Under the pieces are notes generated by a model. The model made no database searches. It was not told the DNA's origin and saw only the letters and a list, made by a program, of their open reading frames with translations. DNA of 34,867 nt from Desulfuromonadales bacterium (GTDB lineage: Bacteria > Desulfobacterota > Desulfuromonadia > Geobacterales > Pseudopelobacteraceae): assembly GCA_016650295.1 (NCBI GenBank), contig JAENWA010000042.1:1-34867 (forward strand), given 5' to 3'. Below are positions 26,457 through 34,811 of this stretch, piece after piece (the stretch's first letter is position 1; every line of letters starts with the position of its first letter). The translations under genes and the position numbers were made by a program.

Positions 26457-27617
26457 TCAGTTTCTCAAGCCTCCGCAGATTGTGCATGCCGTATCCCGGC
26501 CCCAGCTGTCGGCCAGCAGAACCTCGTCAATAGATTTCAAATCATGGGCCTGGTGCCGGTCCATGGTGCGTTCAATCACATCCGCAATCTGAATGAAGCC
26601 GATTTCACCGTTCAGAAAGGCCTCAACGGCGATCTCGTTGGCGGCGTTCATGACCGCCGGCATGCTCTCACCATCGTTGATGGCCCGATAGGCCAGTCCC
26701 AGGCAGCGGAATTTGTCCAGATCCGGTTTGAAGAAGGTCAGCCCGGAGAAGATTGTCAGATCCAGGGCCTTGACACCGGTTGCGATCCGTTCGGGGTAGG
26801 AGAGGGCATAGGCGATGGGCGCCTTCATATCCGGCGTGCCGAGCTGGGCAATGACACAGCCGTCCACATACTCGACCATGGAGTGGATGATGCTCTGGGG
26901 GTGGATGTTGACCTCGATCTTTTCCACCGGTACGTCAAACAGCCAGCGTGCCTCCAGAACCTCCAGCCCCTTGTTCATCATGGTGGCCGAATCGATGGTG
27001 ATCTTTCGGCCCATGCTCCAGTTGGGGTGATTCAGGGCGTCACGCACGGTGACCTGTGCCAGCTGCTCGACCGGGGTGTTCCTGAAGGGGCCGCCGGACG
27101 CGGTCAGGATGATCTTGCTGATGTCCTGGCTGCGATGACCCTCGATGGACTGGAATACGGCGCTGTGCTCGCTGTCCACCGGATACAGCCTGACGTTGTA
27201 GCGGGCGACCATCTCCATGAAAATATGTCCGGCCGTGACCAGGGTTTCCTTATTGGCCAGGGCGATGTCCTTGCCGGCACGTACCGCTGCTGCAGTGGGG
27301 GTAAGACCGGCGGCCCCGACGATGGCGGCAACAACCATCTCGGTCTCATCGGAGGTCGCGGCCGCTATCAGTCCTTCCACGCCGCCCAGAATCTCGACCT
27401 CAAGACCGTGACACAGCTCTTTCAACTGCGGAACATCCGCCTCCGAGGCAACGGCAGCGATGCGCGGAGAGAACTGGCGGATCTGGCGGGCAAACAGTTC
27501 CAGGTTTTTCCCGGCTGTCAGGGCAACGACCCGGAAACGGTCGGGGTAGGCGGCGACGATCTCCAGGGTGCTGACACCGATGGAGCCGGTCGAGCCGAGG
27601 ATGGAAAGATGTTTCAT
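26457..27617 (-). CDS. dxr: 1-deoxy-D-xylulose 5-phosphate reductoisomerase
   Basis: Converts DXP to MEP using NADPH and a divalent metal, the first committed step of the MEP isoprenoid pathway. The 386-residue protein shows the NADPH fold [14 protein letters not shown] at the N-terminus, [11 protein letters not shown], the metal-binding region [20 protein letters not shown], the substrate loop [20 protein letters not shown] and a C-terminal [11 protein letters not shown]. All are canonical. AAGGGA precedes ATG 27617. Upstream lies a palindromic element separating it from cdsA by 160 bases, so a separate promoter or processing site is possible. rseP follows directly. Confidence 0.97.
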   Translation of the reverse strand: MKHLSILGSTGSIGVSTLEIVAAYPDRFRVVALTAGKNLELFARQIRQFSPRIAAVASEADVPQLKELCHGLEVEILGGVEGLIAAATSDETEMVVAAIVGAAGLTPTAAAVRAGKDIALANKETLVTAGHIFMEMVARYNVRLYPVDSEHSAVFQSIEGHRSQDISKIILTASGGPFRNTPVEQLAQVTVRDALNHPNWSMGRKITIDSATMMNKGLEVLEARWLFDVPVEKIEVNIHPQSIIHSMVEYVDGCVIAQLGTPDMKAPIAYALSYPERIATGVKALDLTIFSGLTFFKPDLDKFRCLGLAYRAINDGESMPAVMNAANEIAVEAFLNGEIGFIQIADVIERTMDRHQAHDLKSIDEVLLADSWGRDTACTICGGLRN

Positions 27618-27650
27618 GGGTTATCCCTTGCCCTTCATGAATTGGATACG

Positions 27651-27777
27651 TACGTTTACAAAATCAATTCTGCGTACCCCGATAAACGGAGATAGTGCGT
27701 TTACGAAATGTTTTCTGCTAAATACATGCAGAAAACATTTCTAACTTACTAAAGCCGCAGAATTGATTTTGAACGTA
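27651..27777. repeat. Palindromic element between cdsA and dxr, copy 1
   Basis: Outer arms TACGTTTACAAAATCAATTC(TGCG) at 27651-27674 and their complement at 27756-27777 differ by a two-base insertion. The inner 14-bp perfect stem is GAAATGTTTTCTGC (27705-27718)/GCAGAAAACATTTC (27728-27741). A mini-hairpin CCG-ATAAA-CGG lies between. The core 27675-27753 is homologous to 32600-32679. It abuts the cdsA stop codon. Confidence 0.85.
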
Positions 27778-28566
27778 CTAAAAAAAGTAGATGACGTAAT
27801 AGTACAGGGCTGGAGCAGCAAAGATGATGCTGTCAAGCCGGTCCAGGACGCCGCCGTGACCGGGTATGCAGGTGCCGGAATCCTTGACGCCGAAACTGCG
27901 CTTGAGCAGGGATTCGAACAGGTCGCCGGTCTGGCCCAGGACACCTACCAATACAGCTGTCAGCAGTGCATCTGTCAAGGTCAGTTGCGGAAAGAAGGTG
28001 AACTTTGCCAGCAGGGTGCCGCCGATGCTGCCGACCAAACCGCCCAGGGCTCCCTCGATGCTTTTCTTGGGGCTGACCAGCGGATAGAGGCGGTGCTTGC
28101 CGAATGCGCAGCCGGTGTAGTAGGCGGCCGAGTCATTGGTCATGACGATCAGCATCAGCACCAGCAGCCACTGCCAGCCATAGACTGTCAGATCCAGCAG
28201 CACCAGGTGCATCAGCAGAAAGGGTATGTAGATGAAGCCCAGTATGGCATAGGCTATTTCCAGGGCGGCGCTGCCGATGTCCCGGATGCGGAACAGGAAC
28301 AACAGTGCGAATGCCAGAAACAGCCCGGTGATGCCGGCAAGCGCCAACCGGTCACTCCCGGCGAAAGGAATGAAGATCATCAAGGCGCTGAAGACTGCCG
28401 CCGGCCAGATTTCAAGCCTGCGCGCCGGCAGGGCCATGCGGTAAAACTCGTACATTCCAAGAAAGCAGAAAACGGACAGCAGGCAGGCAAACGGAAGGGG
28501 GCCGCCTTTTGTGATGGTCAGGATGACAACCGGCAGAAGGATGAGGGCCGTAATCAGGCGTTTAAT
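27778..28566 (-). CDS. cdsA: Phosphatidate cytidylyltransferase, probable ATT start
   Basis: Makes CDP-diacylglycerol from CTP and phosphatidate in the inner membrane, the entry to phospholipid synthesis. It has many hydrophobic helices and the CdsA signature near the C-terminus (LLKRSFGVKDSG, then PGHGGVLDRLDS). The first ATG (28455) would remove the first transmembrane helix, which is clearly encoded upstream in frame (KRLITALILLPVVILTITKG). No ATG, GTG or TTG precedes that helix in the near upstream frame. AAGGGGG lies seven bases before ATT 28566, directly before AAACGCCTG, so ATT is the likely start, giving 262 residues. The gap to uppS is two bases. A sequencing error (ATG read as ATT) is the alternative. 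Confidence 0.85.
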   Translation of the reverse strand: MKRLITALILLPVVILTITKGGPLPFACLLSVFCFLGMYEFYRMALPARRLEIWPAAVFSALMIFIPFAGSDRLALAGITGLFLAFALLFLFRIRDIGSAALEIAYAILGFIYIPFLLMHLVLLDLTVYGWQWLLVLMLIVMTNDSAAYYTGCAFGKHRLYPLVSPKKSIEGALGGLVGSIGGTLLAKFTFFPQLTLTDALLTAVLVGVLGQTGDLFESLLKRSFGVKDSGTCIPGHGGVLDRLDSIIFAAPALYYYVIYFF

Positions 28567-28568
28567 GA

Positions 28569-29309
28569 TTAATCCCCCTTGTTGAGTTGATCGCTGGTCT
28601 TGCCGAAACGTCGCTCGCGGGACTGAAAATCGGACAGCGCTTTATGGAATTCGTTGATGGTGAAATCGGGCCAGTTGATATCGGTGAAGTACAGTTCGGT
28701 GTAGGCCAGCTGCCAGAGCAGAAAATTACTGATGCGCATTTCGCCGCTGGTCCGTATCAGGAAGTCGGGGTCAGGCAGTCCGCCGGTATCAAGGTAACTG
28801 CCGAAAATATCGATTGTAATATCATCCGGCGAGAGTTTGCCGACCATCACATCCCGGGTCAGGCGGGCGGCAGCCATGCTCAGCTCCTGGCGGCCGCCGT
28901 AGGAAAGCGCCAGCGTCAGAACCATGCCGGTGTTGTTGGCTGTCTCATGGATAGCTTCTTCCAGAGTCTGGTTGACGTCATCCGGCAGATCGCTGCGGTT
29001 GCCGATTACGTTGTAGCGGATATTATTGCGCATCATCCGGGCGGTTTCATTGCGGATGTATTTCTTGAGCAGCGTCATCAAGGCCCGCACCTCTATGGCC
29101 GGCCGCAACCAGTTCTCCGATGAGAATGCGAACAGGGTCAGGTATCTGATTCCCATCAGAGATGCCTGTTCAACCACCATCTTGACCGTTTCGGCGCCGC
29201 GCTGGTGCCCGACGATGCGTTTGAGCATACGCTGCTGAGCCCAGCGGCCGTTGCCATCCATGATAATGGCCAGGTGTTTTGGAAGCTTGTCCGGATCAAG
29301 CGGCTCCAT
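28569..29309 (-). CDS. uppS: Undecaprenyl diphosphate synthase (cis-prenyltransferase)
   Basis: Extends farnesyl diphosphate with isopentenyl diphosphate to C55, the carrier lipid for peptidoglycan and O-antigen. The 246-residue protein has IIMDGNGRWAQQR (catalytic Asp and diphosphate-binding Arg), HQRGAETVK, TLFAFSSENW, LSYGGRQEL and the C-terminal FLIRTSGEMRISNFLLWQ. These are complete and standard. Start ATG 29309 shares one base with the frr stop (TGATG), so translation is coupled. The end carries GGGGG that serves as the cdsA ribosome-binding site. Confidence 0.97.
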   Translation of the reverse strand: MEPLDPDKLPKHLAIIMDGNGRWAQQRMLKRIVGHQRGAETVKMVVEQASLMGIRYLTLFAFSSENWLRPAIEVRALMTLLKKYIRNETARMMRNNIRYNVIGNRSDLPDDVNQTLEEAIHETANNTGMVLTLALSYGGRQELSMAAARLTRDVMVGKLSPDDITIDIFGSYLDTGGLPDPDFLIRTSGEMRISNFLLWQLAYTELYFTDINWPDFTINEFHKALSDFQSRERRFGKTSDQLNKGD

Positions 29310-29866
29310 CAGACTTCCATAACCTCTTTTTCCTTATGGGCCACGGCCTCATCCACCTTTGCCTCGAAGCTCTTGGTGACATCCTGGACGTCTTTCTCGT
29401 TTTTTTTGAGATCATCCTCGGTGATGGCCTTGTCCTTCTCAAGCTTCTTCAGCTTGTCGATAGCATCACGGCGGATGTTGCGCAGGGCAACCTTGTCTTC
29501 TTCGGCCTTTTTCTTGAGATCCTTGACAATCTCCCGGCGGCGGTCTTCCGTCAGCGGCGGCAGGTTCAGCCGGATCGTACGGCCATCGTTGGAGGGGGTC
29601 AGGCCGATGTTGGCATTCAGGATGGCCTTTTCGATGGCCGGGATGATTTTGGCTTCCCAGGGCGAGATGGTGATAGTGCGCGGTTCGGGCACCGCCAGGG
29701 TCGCAACCTGGCTGATTGATGACGCATTGCCGTAATAATCGACTTTGAGGCCGTCAAGGATCGAAGTCGATGCACGGCCGGTTCTGACTTTCTGGAATTC
29801 ATTCTTGAGAACACCCAGGGTTTTCTCCATATGGACCTTCATATCATCGAGTACGGTTTTCGGCAT
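29309..29866 (-). CDS. frr: Ribosome recycling factor
   Basis: With EF-G, splits post-termination ribosomes. At 185 residues it has the normal length and the three-helix-bundle plus domain II pattern. It shows the conserved VRTGRASTSILDGLKVDYYG at the domain hinge, TITISPWEAKIIPAIEKAI, NDGRTIRLNLPPLTEDRR and a long charged C-terminal helix. ATG 29866 has AAGGAGA upstream, two bases after the pyrH stop. It overlaps uppS by one base. Confidence 0.97.
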   Translation of the reverse strand: MPKTVLDDMKVHMEKTLGVLKNEFQKVRTGRASTSILDGLKVDYYGNASSISQVATLAVPEPRTITISPWEAKIIPAIEKAILNANIGLTPSNDGRTIRLNLPPLTEDRRREIVKDLKKKAEEDKVALRNIRRDAIDKLKKLEKDKAITEDDLKKNEKDVQDVTKSFEAKVDEAVAHKEKEVMEV

Positions 29867-29868
29867 GT

Positions 29869-30739
<871 letters not shown>

Positions 30740-30744
30740 ATAAT

Positions 30745-30772
30745 AAAAAAGCCGGCCATGTTGGCCGGCTTT
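30745..30772 (-). terminator. Rho-independent terminator of the rpsB-tsf unit
   Basis: An 11-bp perfect stem (AAAGCCGGCCA 30748-30758 with TGGCCGGCTTT 30762-30772) and a three-base loop, followed on the minus strand by a run of T. It begins 7 bases after the tsf stop codon. Confidence 0.88.
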
Positions 30773-30779
30773 ACCGTAT

Positions 30780-31715
30780 TTACAGGCCGGCCGCTGCCGC
30801 CACCTCGGCGGCAAAGTCCGATTCCTTTTTCTGGAGCCCCTCGCCGAGGACATAGCGCTCGAAGCCCGTGATGGTCACGTTGCCGCTGACAGCGTTACCG
30901 CAATCCTTGGCAACCTGCTGGATGGACTTGTCGGTGTCCTTGACGAACTGCTGCTCGACCAGACAGATCTCGGCATAGAACTTCTTGACCTGTCCCTCGA
31001 TGATCTTTTCGATGATTGCGTCCGGCTTGCCTGATTCCTTGGCTTTGGCGCGGTAGATGTCCTTCTCGCGCTCCAGCACGTCGCTATCGACCTGATCCTG
31101 ATTGACATAACGCGGAGCAGCCGCGGCGGCGTGCATGGCGATGTCTCGTGTGAAGGCCTTGAGGAGATCTTTATTGGCATCGGTAACGGCGGGGCTTGCA
31201 ATCTGCACCAGCACGCCGATCTTGCCGCCGGCATGAATGTAGGAACCGACACAGCCGTCGCCTTCCACAGCCAGCTTTGCAAAGCGACGGATCTGAAGGT
31301 TCTCGCCGATGATTGAAATGGATTCTTTCAGGTAGGACTCAACGGTTTTCGATGCATCGCCGCAGAACGGCTGCTGCAGCATGGCTTCGACATCGGCCGG
31401 GGAGTTGGCCAGAATGTGCTGGCCGATGTTTGCGACAAAGGCCTGAAAGGTGTCGTTCTTGGCCACGAAATCGGTTTCACTGTTGACTTCCAGCAGGACA
31501 CCGGTTTTCAGGTCGTCGGAAATGAACGCTGCGACCATACCTTCGGTCGCGGCGCGACCGGCTTTCTTGGCTGCTGCGGCAAGGCCTTTGGTACGAAGAA
31601 AGTCAACGGCTTTCTCAAAGTCGCCACCGGTTTCTTCAAGAGCTTTTTTGCAGTCGAGCATACCTGCTCCGGTGGATTTTCTCAATTCATTGATCTGTGC
31701 AGCTGTAACAGCCAT
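30780..31715 (-). CDS. tsf: Elongation factor Ts
   Basis: Nucleotide-exchange factor for EF-Tu. The N-terminal UBA-like domain ([20 protein letters not shown]) is followed by the core with [15 protein letters not shown], the EF-Tu-contacting TDFVAKN motif, and two core subdomains; a C-terminal extension contains [18 protein letters not shown]. At 311 residues it is longer than E. coli EF-Ts (283) because of the second subdomain. GGAGG precedes ATG 31715. It is co-transcribed with rpsB, and a strong terminator follows. Confidence 0.97.
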   Translation of the reverse strand: MAVTAAQINELRKSTGAGMLDCKKALEETGGDFEKAVDFLRTKGLAAAAKKAGRAATEGMVAAFISDDLKTGVLLEVNSETDFVAKNDTFQAFVANIGQHILANSPADVEAMLQQPFCGDASKTVESYLKESISIIGENLQIRRFAKLAVEGDGCVGSYIHAGGKIGVLVQIASPAVTDANKDLLKAFTRDIAMHAAAAAPRYVNQDQVDSDVLEREKDIYRAKAKESGKPDAIIEKIIEGQVKKFYAEICLVEQQFVKDTDKSIQQVAKDCGNAVSGNVTITGFERYVLGEGLQKKESDFAAEVAAAAGL

Positions 31716-31726
31716 TTCTATCCTCC

Positions 31727-31744
31727 ATTCCCGTCTGCGGGAAT
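31727..31744 (-). promoter_or_regulatory. Hairpin in the rpsB-tsf gap
   Basis: A perfect 7-bp stem ATTCCCG (31727-31733)/CGGGAAT (31738-31744) with a four-base loop, directly upstream of the tsf Shine-Dalgarno. With no T-run it is more likely an RNA processing or translation-control hairpin than a terminator. Confidence 0.4.
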
Positions 31745-31786
31745 TCTTAGTAGTGAGATTGGTGGTACGGTGTTGGAAAACTTCTT

Positions 31787-32551
31787 TTATGCCGCAACTT
31801 CTTCAACGGCTTCGGCTGCGGTCTCTTCAAGGGCTTCGGCGGCATCGTCCTTTGAACGGGCGGCGTTGCGGGCGGCGTTGCCTTCGATGACGGCATCAGC
31901 CATTTTCGAGGTCAGCAGGCGGATGGCGCGGATAGCATCGTCGTTACCCGGGATGACGTGATCGATCGGGTCGGGGTCGCAGTTGGTGTCAACGATGGCC
32001 ACAACCGGGATGCCCAGCTTGTTGGCTTCCTGAACAGCGATCTCTTCGTTTTTGGGGTCGATGACAAATATCAGGCCGGGGAGCTTGTGCATGGCTTTGA
32101 TACCGCCCAGGATCTTCTGCAGCTTGGCGCGTTCCTTGTCAAACTGGAGCGATTCCTTTTTGGTATAGGCTTCAACAGTGCCGTCTTCGAACATGGCATC
32201 CAGGCGCTTGAGGCGGTCGATGCTCTGCTTGACCGTGGCGAAGTTGGTCAGCATGCCGCCCAGCCAGCGCTGGTTGACGTAATGCATGCCGCAGCGCAGG
32301 GCCTCTTCGGCAACCGAGTCCTGGGCCTGTTTCTTGGTTCCGACGAACAGGATCGTGTTGCCTTCCTGGGCGGATTCCTTGACGAAGTTGTAGGCGGATT
32401 TGAAATAACGGACGGTTTTCTGCAGGTCGATGATGTAGATCCCGTTACGGGCCCCGAAAATGTAGGGTTTCATCTTGGGGTTCCAACGCTTGGTCTGGTG
32501 ACCGAAATGAACACCGGCCTCCAGAAGTTCCTTCATGCTGATACTTGACAT
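31787..32551 (-). CDS. rpsB: 30S ribosomal protein S2
   Basis: A 254-residue small-subunit protein. Typical S2 motifs are seen: [20 protein letters not shown] at the N-terminus, [61 protein letters not shown] and [20 protein letters not shown]. The C-terminus is an Ala/Glu-rich tail ([13 protein letters not shown]). ATG 32551 is chosen because AAAGGAGAAAGACT precedes it and it matches the family start; an in-frame TTG at 32656 is rejected. Expression starts from the promoter about 180 bases upstream, and the leader contains a palindromic element. Confidence 0.97.
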   Translation of the reverse strand: MSSISMKELLEAGVHFGHQTKRWNPKMKPYIFGARNGIYIIDLQKTVRYFKSAYNFVKESAQEGNTILFVGTKKQAQDSVAEEALRCGMHYVNQRWLGGMLTNFATVKQSIDRLKRLDAMFEDGTVEAYTKKESLQFDKERAKLQKILGGIKAMHKLPGLIFVIDPKNEEIAVQEANKLGIPVVAIVDTNCDPDPIDHVIPGNDDAIRAIRLLTSKMADAVIEGNAARNAARSKDDAAEALEETAAEAVEEVAA

Positions 32552-32599
32552 AGTCTTTCTCCTTTGGTTTGTCCTCCACCCCGTAAATCCCTGCAAGCC

Positions 32600-32680
32600 T
32601 ACCCCCGGTAATCGGGATAAGTTAGTTGACGAAATTGTTTTCTGCCAAAAACGCATAAAACAATTTCTAACTTACTAAAA
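32600..32680. repeat. Palindromic element in the rpsB leader, copy 2
   Basis: The main stem is GAAATTGTTTT (32631-32641)/AAAACAATTTC (32657-32667), extended by TAAGTTAG (32618-32625)/CTAACTTA (32667-32674). A CCCG-GTAAT-CGGG mini-hairpin precedes it. It is homologous to 27675-27753, with an identical right end TTTCTAACTTACTAAA. Stem bases differ between the copies but remain paired. Confidence 0.85.
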
Positions 32681-32727
32681 GGGACACCGCTGGTTCAAAT
32701 CGGGGTGTGTGAAATGAAAAGCGTTAT

Positions 32728-32757
32728 TTTATATCACAGTGGTACTAATGAAGGCAA
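32728..32757 (-). promoter_or_regulatory. Sigma70-like promoter of rpsB-tsf
   Basis: On the minus strand, TTGCCT (32752-32757) and TATAAA (32728-32733) with an 18-base spacer. The predicted transcript would carry a leader of about 170 bases containing palindrome copy 2. Confidence 0.55.
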
Positions 32758-32773
32758 GCGGAAATTCCTGAGG

Positions 32774-32947
32774 TCAGTATGTTCGGCTTGCAGAGGGACT
32801 TCCCATCAGAAAGAGGCTGTAGTCTCCCGGTGCGAGGTGTACCGCGTTGACGGATGAATCGGGAAAGGTCTTGGCGTAAAAGCGCGCCGCGTCCTCGGCG
32901 TCGCGGTCGTACCAAAGGCAAATCGTGTTCTTTGCTGGCTTGGTCAT
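32774..32947 (-). pseudogene. N-terminal fragment of a PhnB-like VOC-family protein
   Basis: A 57-codon frame with its own Shine-Dalgarno (AAAGGAGAAATGAC) before ATG 32947. It reads MTKPAKNTICLWYDRDAEDA, then ARFYAKTFPDS and AVHLAPGDY, which matches the first strand-helix unit of PhnB-like glyoxalase/VOC proteins (CLWYD...A..FY...FP.S). After GDY the sequence departs from the family and stops within 16 residues, so more than half of a protein of about 150 residues is missing. The break is only 17 bases from the rpsB promoter, so sequence was probably lost at this junction. It lies downstream of an attC-like site, and VOC genes are common integron-cassette cargo. Confidence 0.65.
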
Positions 32948-33023
32948 GTCATTTCTCCTTTGTGATTAGACACCCGACGCCGGAGTAAAAGATGCGCTCG
33001 CAGTCGAAGGGCATTGGCTCGGC

Positions 33024-33094
33024 GGCCAACGTGGAAAGGCACACCGGCTCGGCGGGGGCTTTTTCCCGCTGACCGGTGCTGCCGTTAGTTGGAA
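33024..33094 (-). other. attC-like folded recombination site
   Basis: Read on the minus strand: TTCCAAC (R''-like), TAAC, GGCAGCACCGG, a GCGGG...CCCGC hairpin, CCGGTGTGCC, TTTCCAC, then GTTGGCC (R'-like). CCAAC pairs with GTTGG and GGCA/CACCGG pairs with CCGGTG/TGCC, leaving one extra G in the left arm and an unpaired spacer. This is the layout of integron attC sites, and 71 bp is within their usual size. Deviations: R' is GTTGGCC, not exact GTTRRRY, R'' is TTCCAAC, not RYYYAAC, and the bulged base is G rather than the commoner C. It separates the BrnA-type antitoxin gene from the VOC fragment. The minus-strand orientation rests on which arm carries the bulge. Confidence 0.45.
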
Positions 33095-33146
33095 CTTCGG
33101 TTTTTCTCTGTGCATTTCCGTAAAAGATGACTCTGAGGCAGGAACT

Positions 33147-33485
33147 CTAGCCGACGCGTACTTTTTTGGTGCGGCTGCTTGATCTTGTAGTTAGGCAGGT
33201 TTCAAGGGTTTCATGGATAGCTTCACGTACTATGTCGGTAAGTTTCAATCCTTGACTGAACTGTTTTAATGCCTCATTCATCAGAGTCTGATAATTGCCT
33301 CCGACCATCTCCGCTCGTGCTTTGAAGGTTGCTAACACGTCGTTGTCCACTCGCATGGTAATGCGTGATTTTCCTCCGCTTTCTGCTTGAAGCTTTGCAA
33401 GATGAGGAGTCTCACTCACCGATTTTGCAGATGTAAAATCAAAGTCTTTGTATTTTTCATACATTTTGTCAGAACTGGTTTTCAT
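33147..33485 (-). CDS. brnA: BrnA-type antitoxin
   Basis: A 112-residue antitoxin. The N-terminal part (KMYEKYKDFDFTSAKSVSET) is followed by a ribbon-helix-helix-like segment SRITMRVDNDVLATFKARAE and a BrnA-like NYQTLMNEALKQF. It neutralises the BrnT ribonuclease and represses its own promoter as a DNA-binding dimer. ATG 33485 is chosen; it overlaps the toxin frame by 17 bases, the standard brnTA arrangement, and GGGGGCGCT precedes it. The family usually ends soon after the RHH region; here the tail is ETCLTTRSSSRTKKVRVG. The toxin is broken, so this may be an orphan antitoxin. An attC-like site follows its stop. Confidence 0.8.
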   Translation of the reverse strand: MKTSSDKMYEKYKDFDFTSAKSVSETPHLAKLQAESGGKSRITMRVDNDVLATFKARAEMVGGNYQTLMNEALKQFSQGLKLTDIVREAIHETLETCLTTRSSSRTKKVRVG

Positions 33486-33690
33486 AGCGCCCCCGTTGCG
33501 GCTCATTTGCTTTCCATGCAGATATGAGTCGTATTGTTTCATCTCTGTAAGTGTAGACAACCATTAAAATCCGCCCTTTACCGCCCATTCCCAATGTGAT
33601 GAATCTTTGTTCGTCTACTGAATCACTGTCCTCTCGCGTCAATGCAAATGGGTCAAGCAGGACGTGCTGGGCTTCCTCGAATGGTGTCAA
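33469..33690 (-). pseudogene. brnT: BrnT-type toxin, N-terminus missing
   Basis: The frame encodes FEEAQHVLLDPFALTREDSD, then EQRFITLGMGGKGRILMVVY and IRLISAWKANEPQRGRYE, the body of a BrnT ribonuclease. The usual N-terminal 20 or so residues (FEWD...K...HGVS, including the conserved His) are absent. In their place the frame runs into the inverted repeat of the transposase element; the only start is a TTG inside that repeat. Intact BrnT would be about 90 residues. Loss of the N-terminal strand and helix probably abolishes toxicity. The IS-proximal break dates the damage to element insertion or later rearrangement. Confidence 0.75.
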
Positions 33691-34718
33691 ACCTACACTT
33701 TTTATATATTAAGATTTTTTCTGACTTTTTCAATCTGATTCAGTAAACCTTTATCACTCTCCAAAGCTTGTGCAAATCTACGGCTCGCCTGTGAGACTGC
33801 CGATTCCTTCGTCCCGAACTTCTCGCCGATCTCCTTAAGGCCAGCTCCGCTGTATTTGTGACAAAGGTAGATACTCGCATTTTTGGTTACCCTACTACTA
33901 TTTGAGATATCCATTACCGCTTCCATGATTGCCTGCAATGATGGTTTAGACATCAGCTTTCTGGCTGCGGGCAATTCCCTGTCATTCTGCTTGCCGTCTA
34001 TATGCTTTTCGGTAAGCTCATAAACAAAGCTTTCACTCCCGAGTATGGTAGAGGCAATAACGCCGCTGAACGGGCTTTCATTTTCACTTCCAAGCAACTC
34101 TTCGACAAATCCCCGGTATTTTCCGAAACGATCTTCTCCCTTACCGAAATAATCTAGTATTAAGGATGTTTCCAACCATTCGGGGCGTTTTCTTTCGCCG
34201 ACATAATCAAGGTAGCTCGACCATCGGTACTCTTCCGGCTTGCCTACTATATTCGCTCGCACAGGATTGAGATGGATGTAGCGGGACAACTCCTGAGCGT
34301 ATTCATCAGCTTCAATGACTATCGCCTTATAACGCCCTTGGAAGAGATGGCCGCTCCTTTTCCGTTTCATGTTGAAGTAGTTGGTGTAAGCGCCATTTAT
34401 ATGCTGCATGATTTTCGACAGATTACCGGAAGGGGTTTCCAAGAGAAGATGATAGTGGTTGCTCATAAGGCAATATGCATGGATTACTGCTTCATACCTG
34501 TTTACAGAAGATTCAAGGTAAGAAAGAAACTGTTCTCTATCTTTCTGACTCTTGAATACGTCTTTGCGCTCGTTCCCCCGTGATGTCACATGATAGTGTG
34601 CGCCTGGATATTCGATTCGAAGTGCTCTTCCCATATTTGATCTCCTTCACTTGCCAAGTTTCAGGAGAACGATATCGTCTAGAAGCTGTTTTGTCAATAG
34701 TGTAGGTTTGACACCATT
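33680..34718 (-). mobile_element. RAYT/Y1 transposase element with 20-bp inverted ends
   Basis: A 1039-bp unit containing one transposase gene, bounded by perfect inverted repeats AATGGTGTCAAACCTACACT (33680-33699) and its complement (34699-34718). The left end lies three bases after the transposase stop; the right end is 64 bases before its start. The left flank is the BrnT fragment and the right flank is an integrase fragment. Long perfect inverted ends are unusual for Y1-type elements, whose ends are normally subterminal hairpins. Confidence 0.7.
33702..34634 (-). CDS. REP-associated tyrosine transposase (RAYT, Y1_Tnp)
   Basis: A 310-residue single-strand transposase of the HUH superfamily. 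The Y1 domain (1-150) has RIEYPGAHYHVTSRGNER, the HUH motif HYH at 60-62 in MSNHYHLLLETP, then GHLFQGRYKAI and ELSRYIHLNPVRA, where the catalytic Tyr region lies. The C-terminal segment (SGAGLKEIGEKFGTKESAVS) resembles the DnaA domain IV helix-turn-helix found in some RAYTs. All core motifs are intact, so it may be active. ATG 34634 has AAGGAG upstream. RAYTs act on REP palindromes scattered through genomes; several palindromes occur in this window, but none obviously matches the element's ends. Confidence 0.9.
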   Translation of the reverse strand: MGRALRIEYPGAHYHVTSRGNERKDVFKSQKDREQFLSYLESSVNRYEAVIHAYCLMSNHYHLLLETPSGNLSKIMQHINGAYTNYFNMKRKRSGHLFQGRYKAIVIEADEYAQELSRYIHLNPVRANIVGKPEEYRWSSYLDYVGERKRPEWLETSLILDYFGKGEDRFGKYRGFVEELLGSENESPFSGVIASTILGSESFVYELTEKHIDGKQNDRELPAARKLMSKPSLQAIMEAVMDISNSSRVTKNASIYLCHKYSGAGLKEIGEKFGTKESAVSQASRRFAQALESDKGLLNQIEKVRKNLNI

Positions 34719-34811
34719 ACTCCACCCGGTTGCAATATAGCTGTCAACGGTTCTGGGGGAATACCCGGCAAGCTGTAAATCTTCCTTCATCCTGCGTCTG
34801 AGCTCGGTCAT
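34647..34811 (-). pseudogene. Tyrosine recombinase/integrase, N-terminal fragment
   Basis: ATG 34811 has a strong AAAGGAGA. The native part encodes MTELRRRMKEDLQLAGYSPR, then TVDSYIATGWS, matching the start of the SAM-like core-binding domain of tyrosine recombinases. From 34718 on the frame reads through the inverted repeat and transposase leader and stops at 34647, giving a 54-codon chimera. The remaining 250-plus residues, including the catalytic R-H-R-Y set, are absent from the window. It is not recognisably an IntI; it looks like a phage- or transposon-type integrase. Confidence 0.6.

Noticed and set aside
26544-27695. Long plus-strand open frame opposite dxr (383 codons)
   Set aside because: It mirrors dxr codon periodicity, has no recognisable domain, and dxr on the other strand is certain.
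32552-32656. Upstream TTG start extending S2 by 35 residues
   Set aside because: The extension would be encoded by the palindromic element and lacks S2 homology; ATG 32551 has a strong Shine-Dalgarno.
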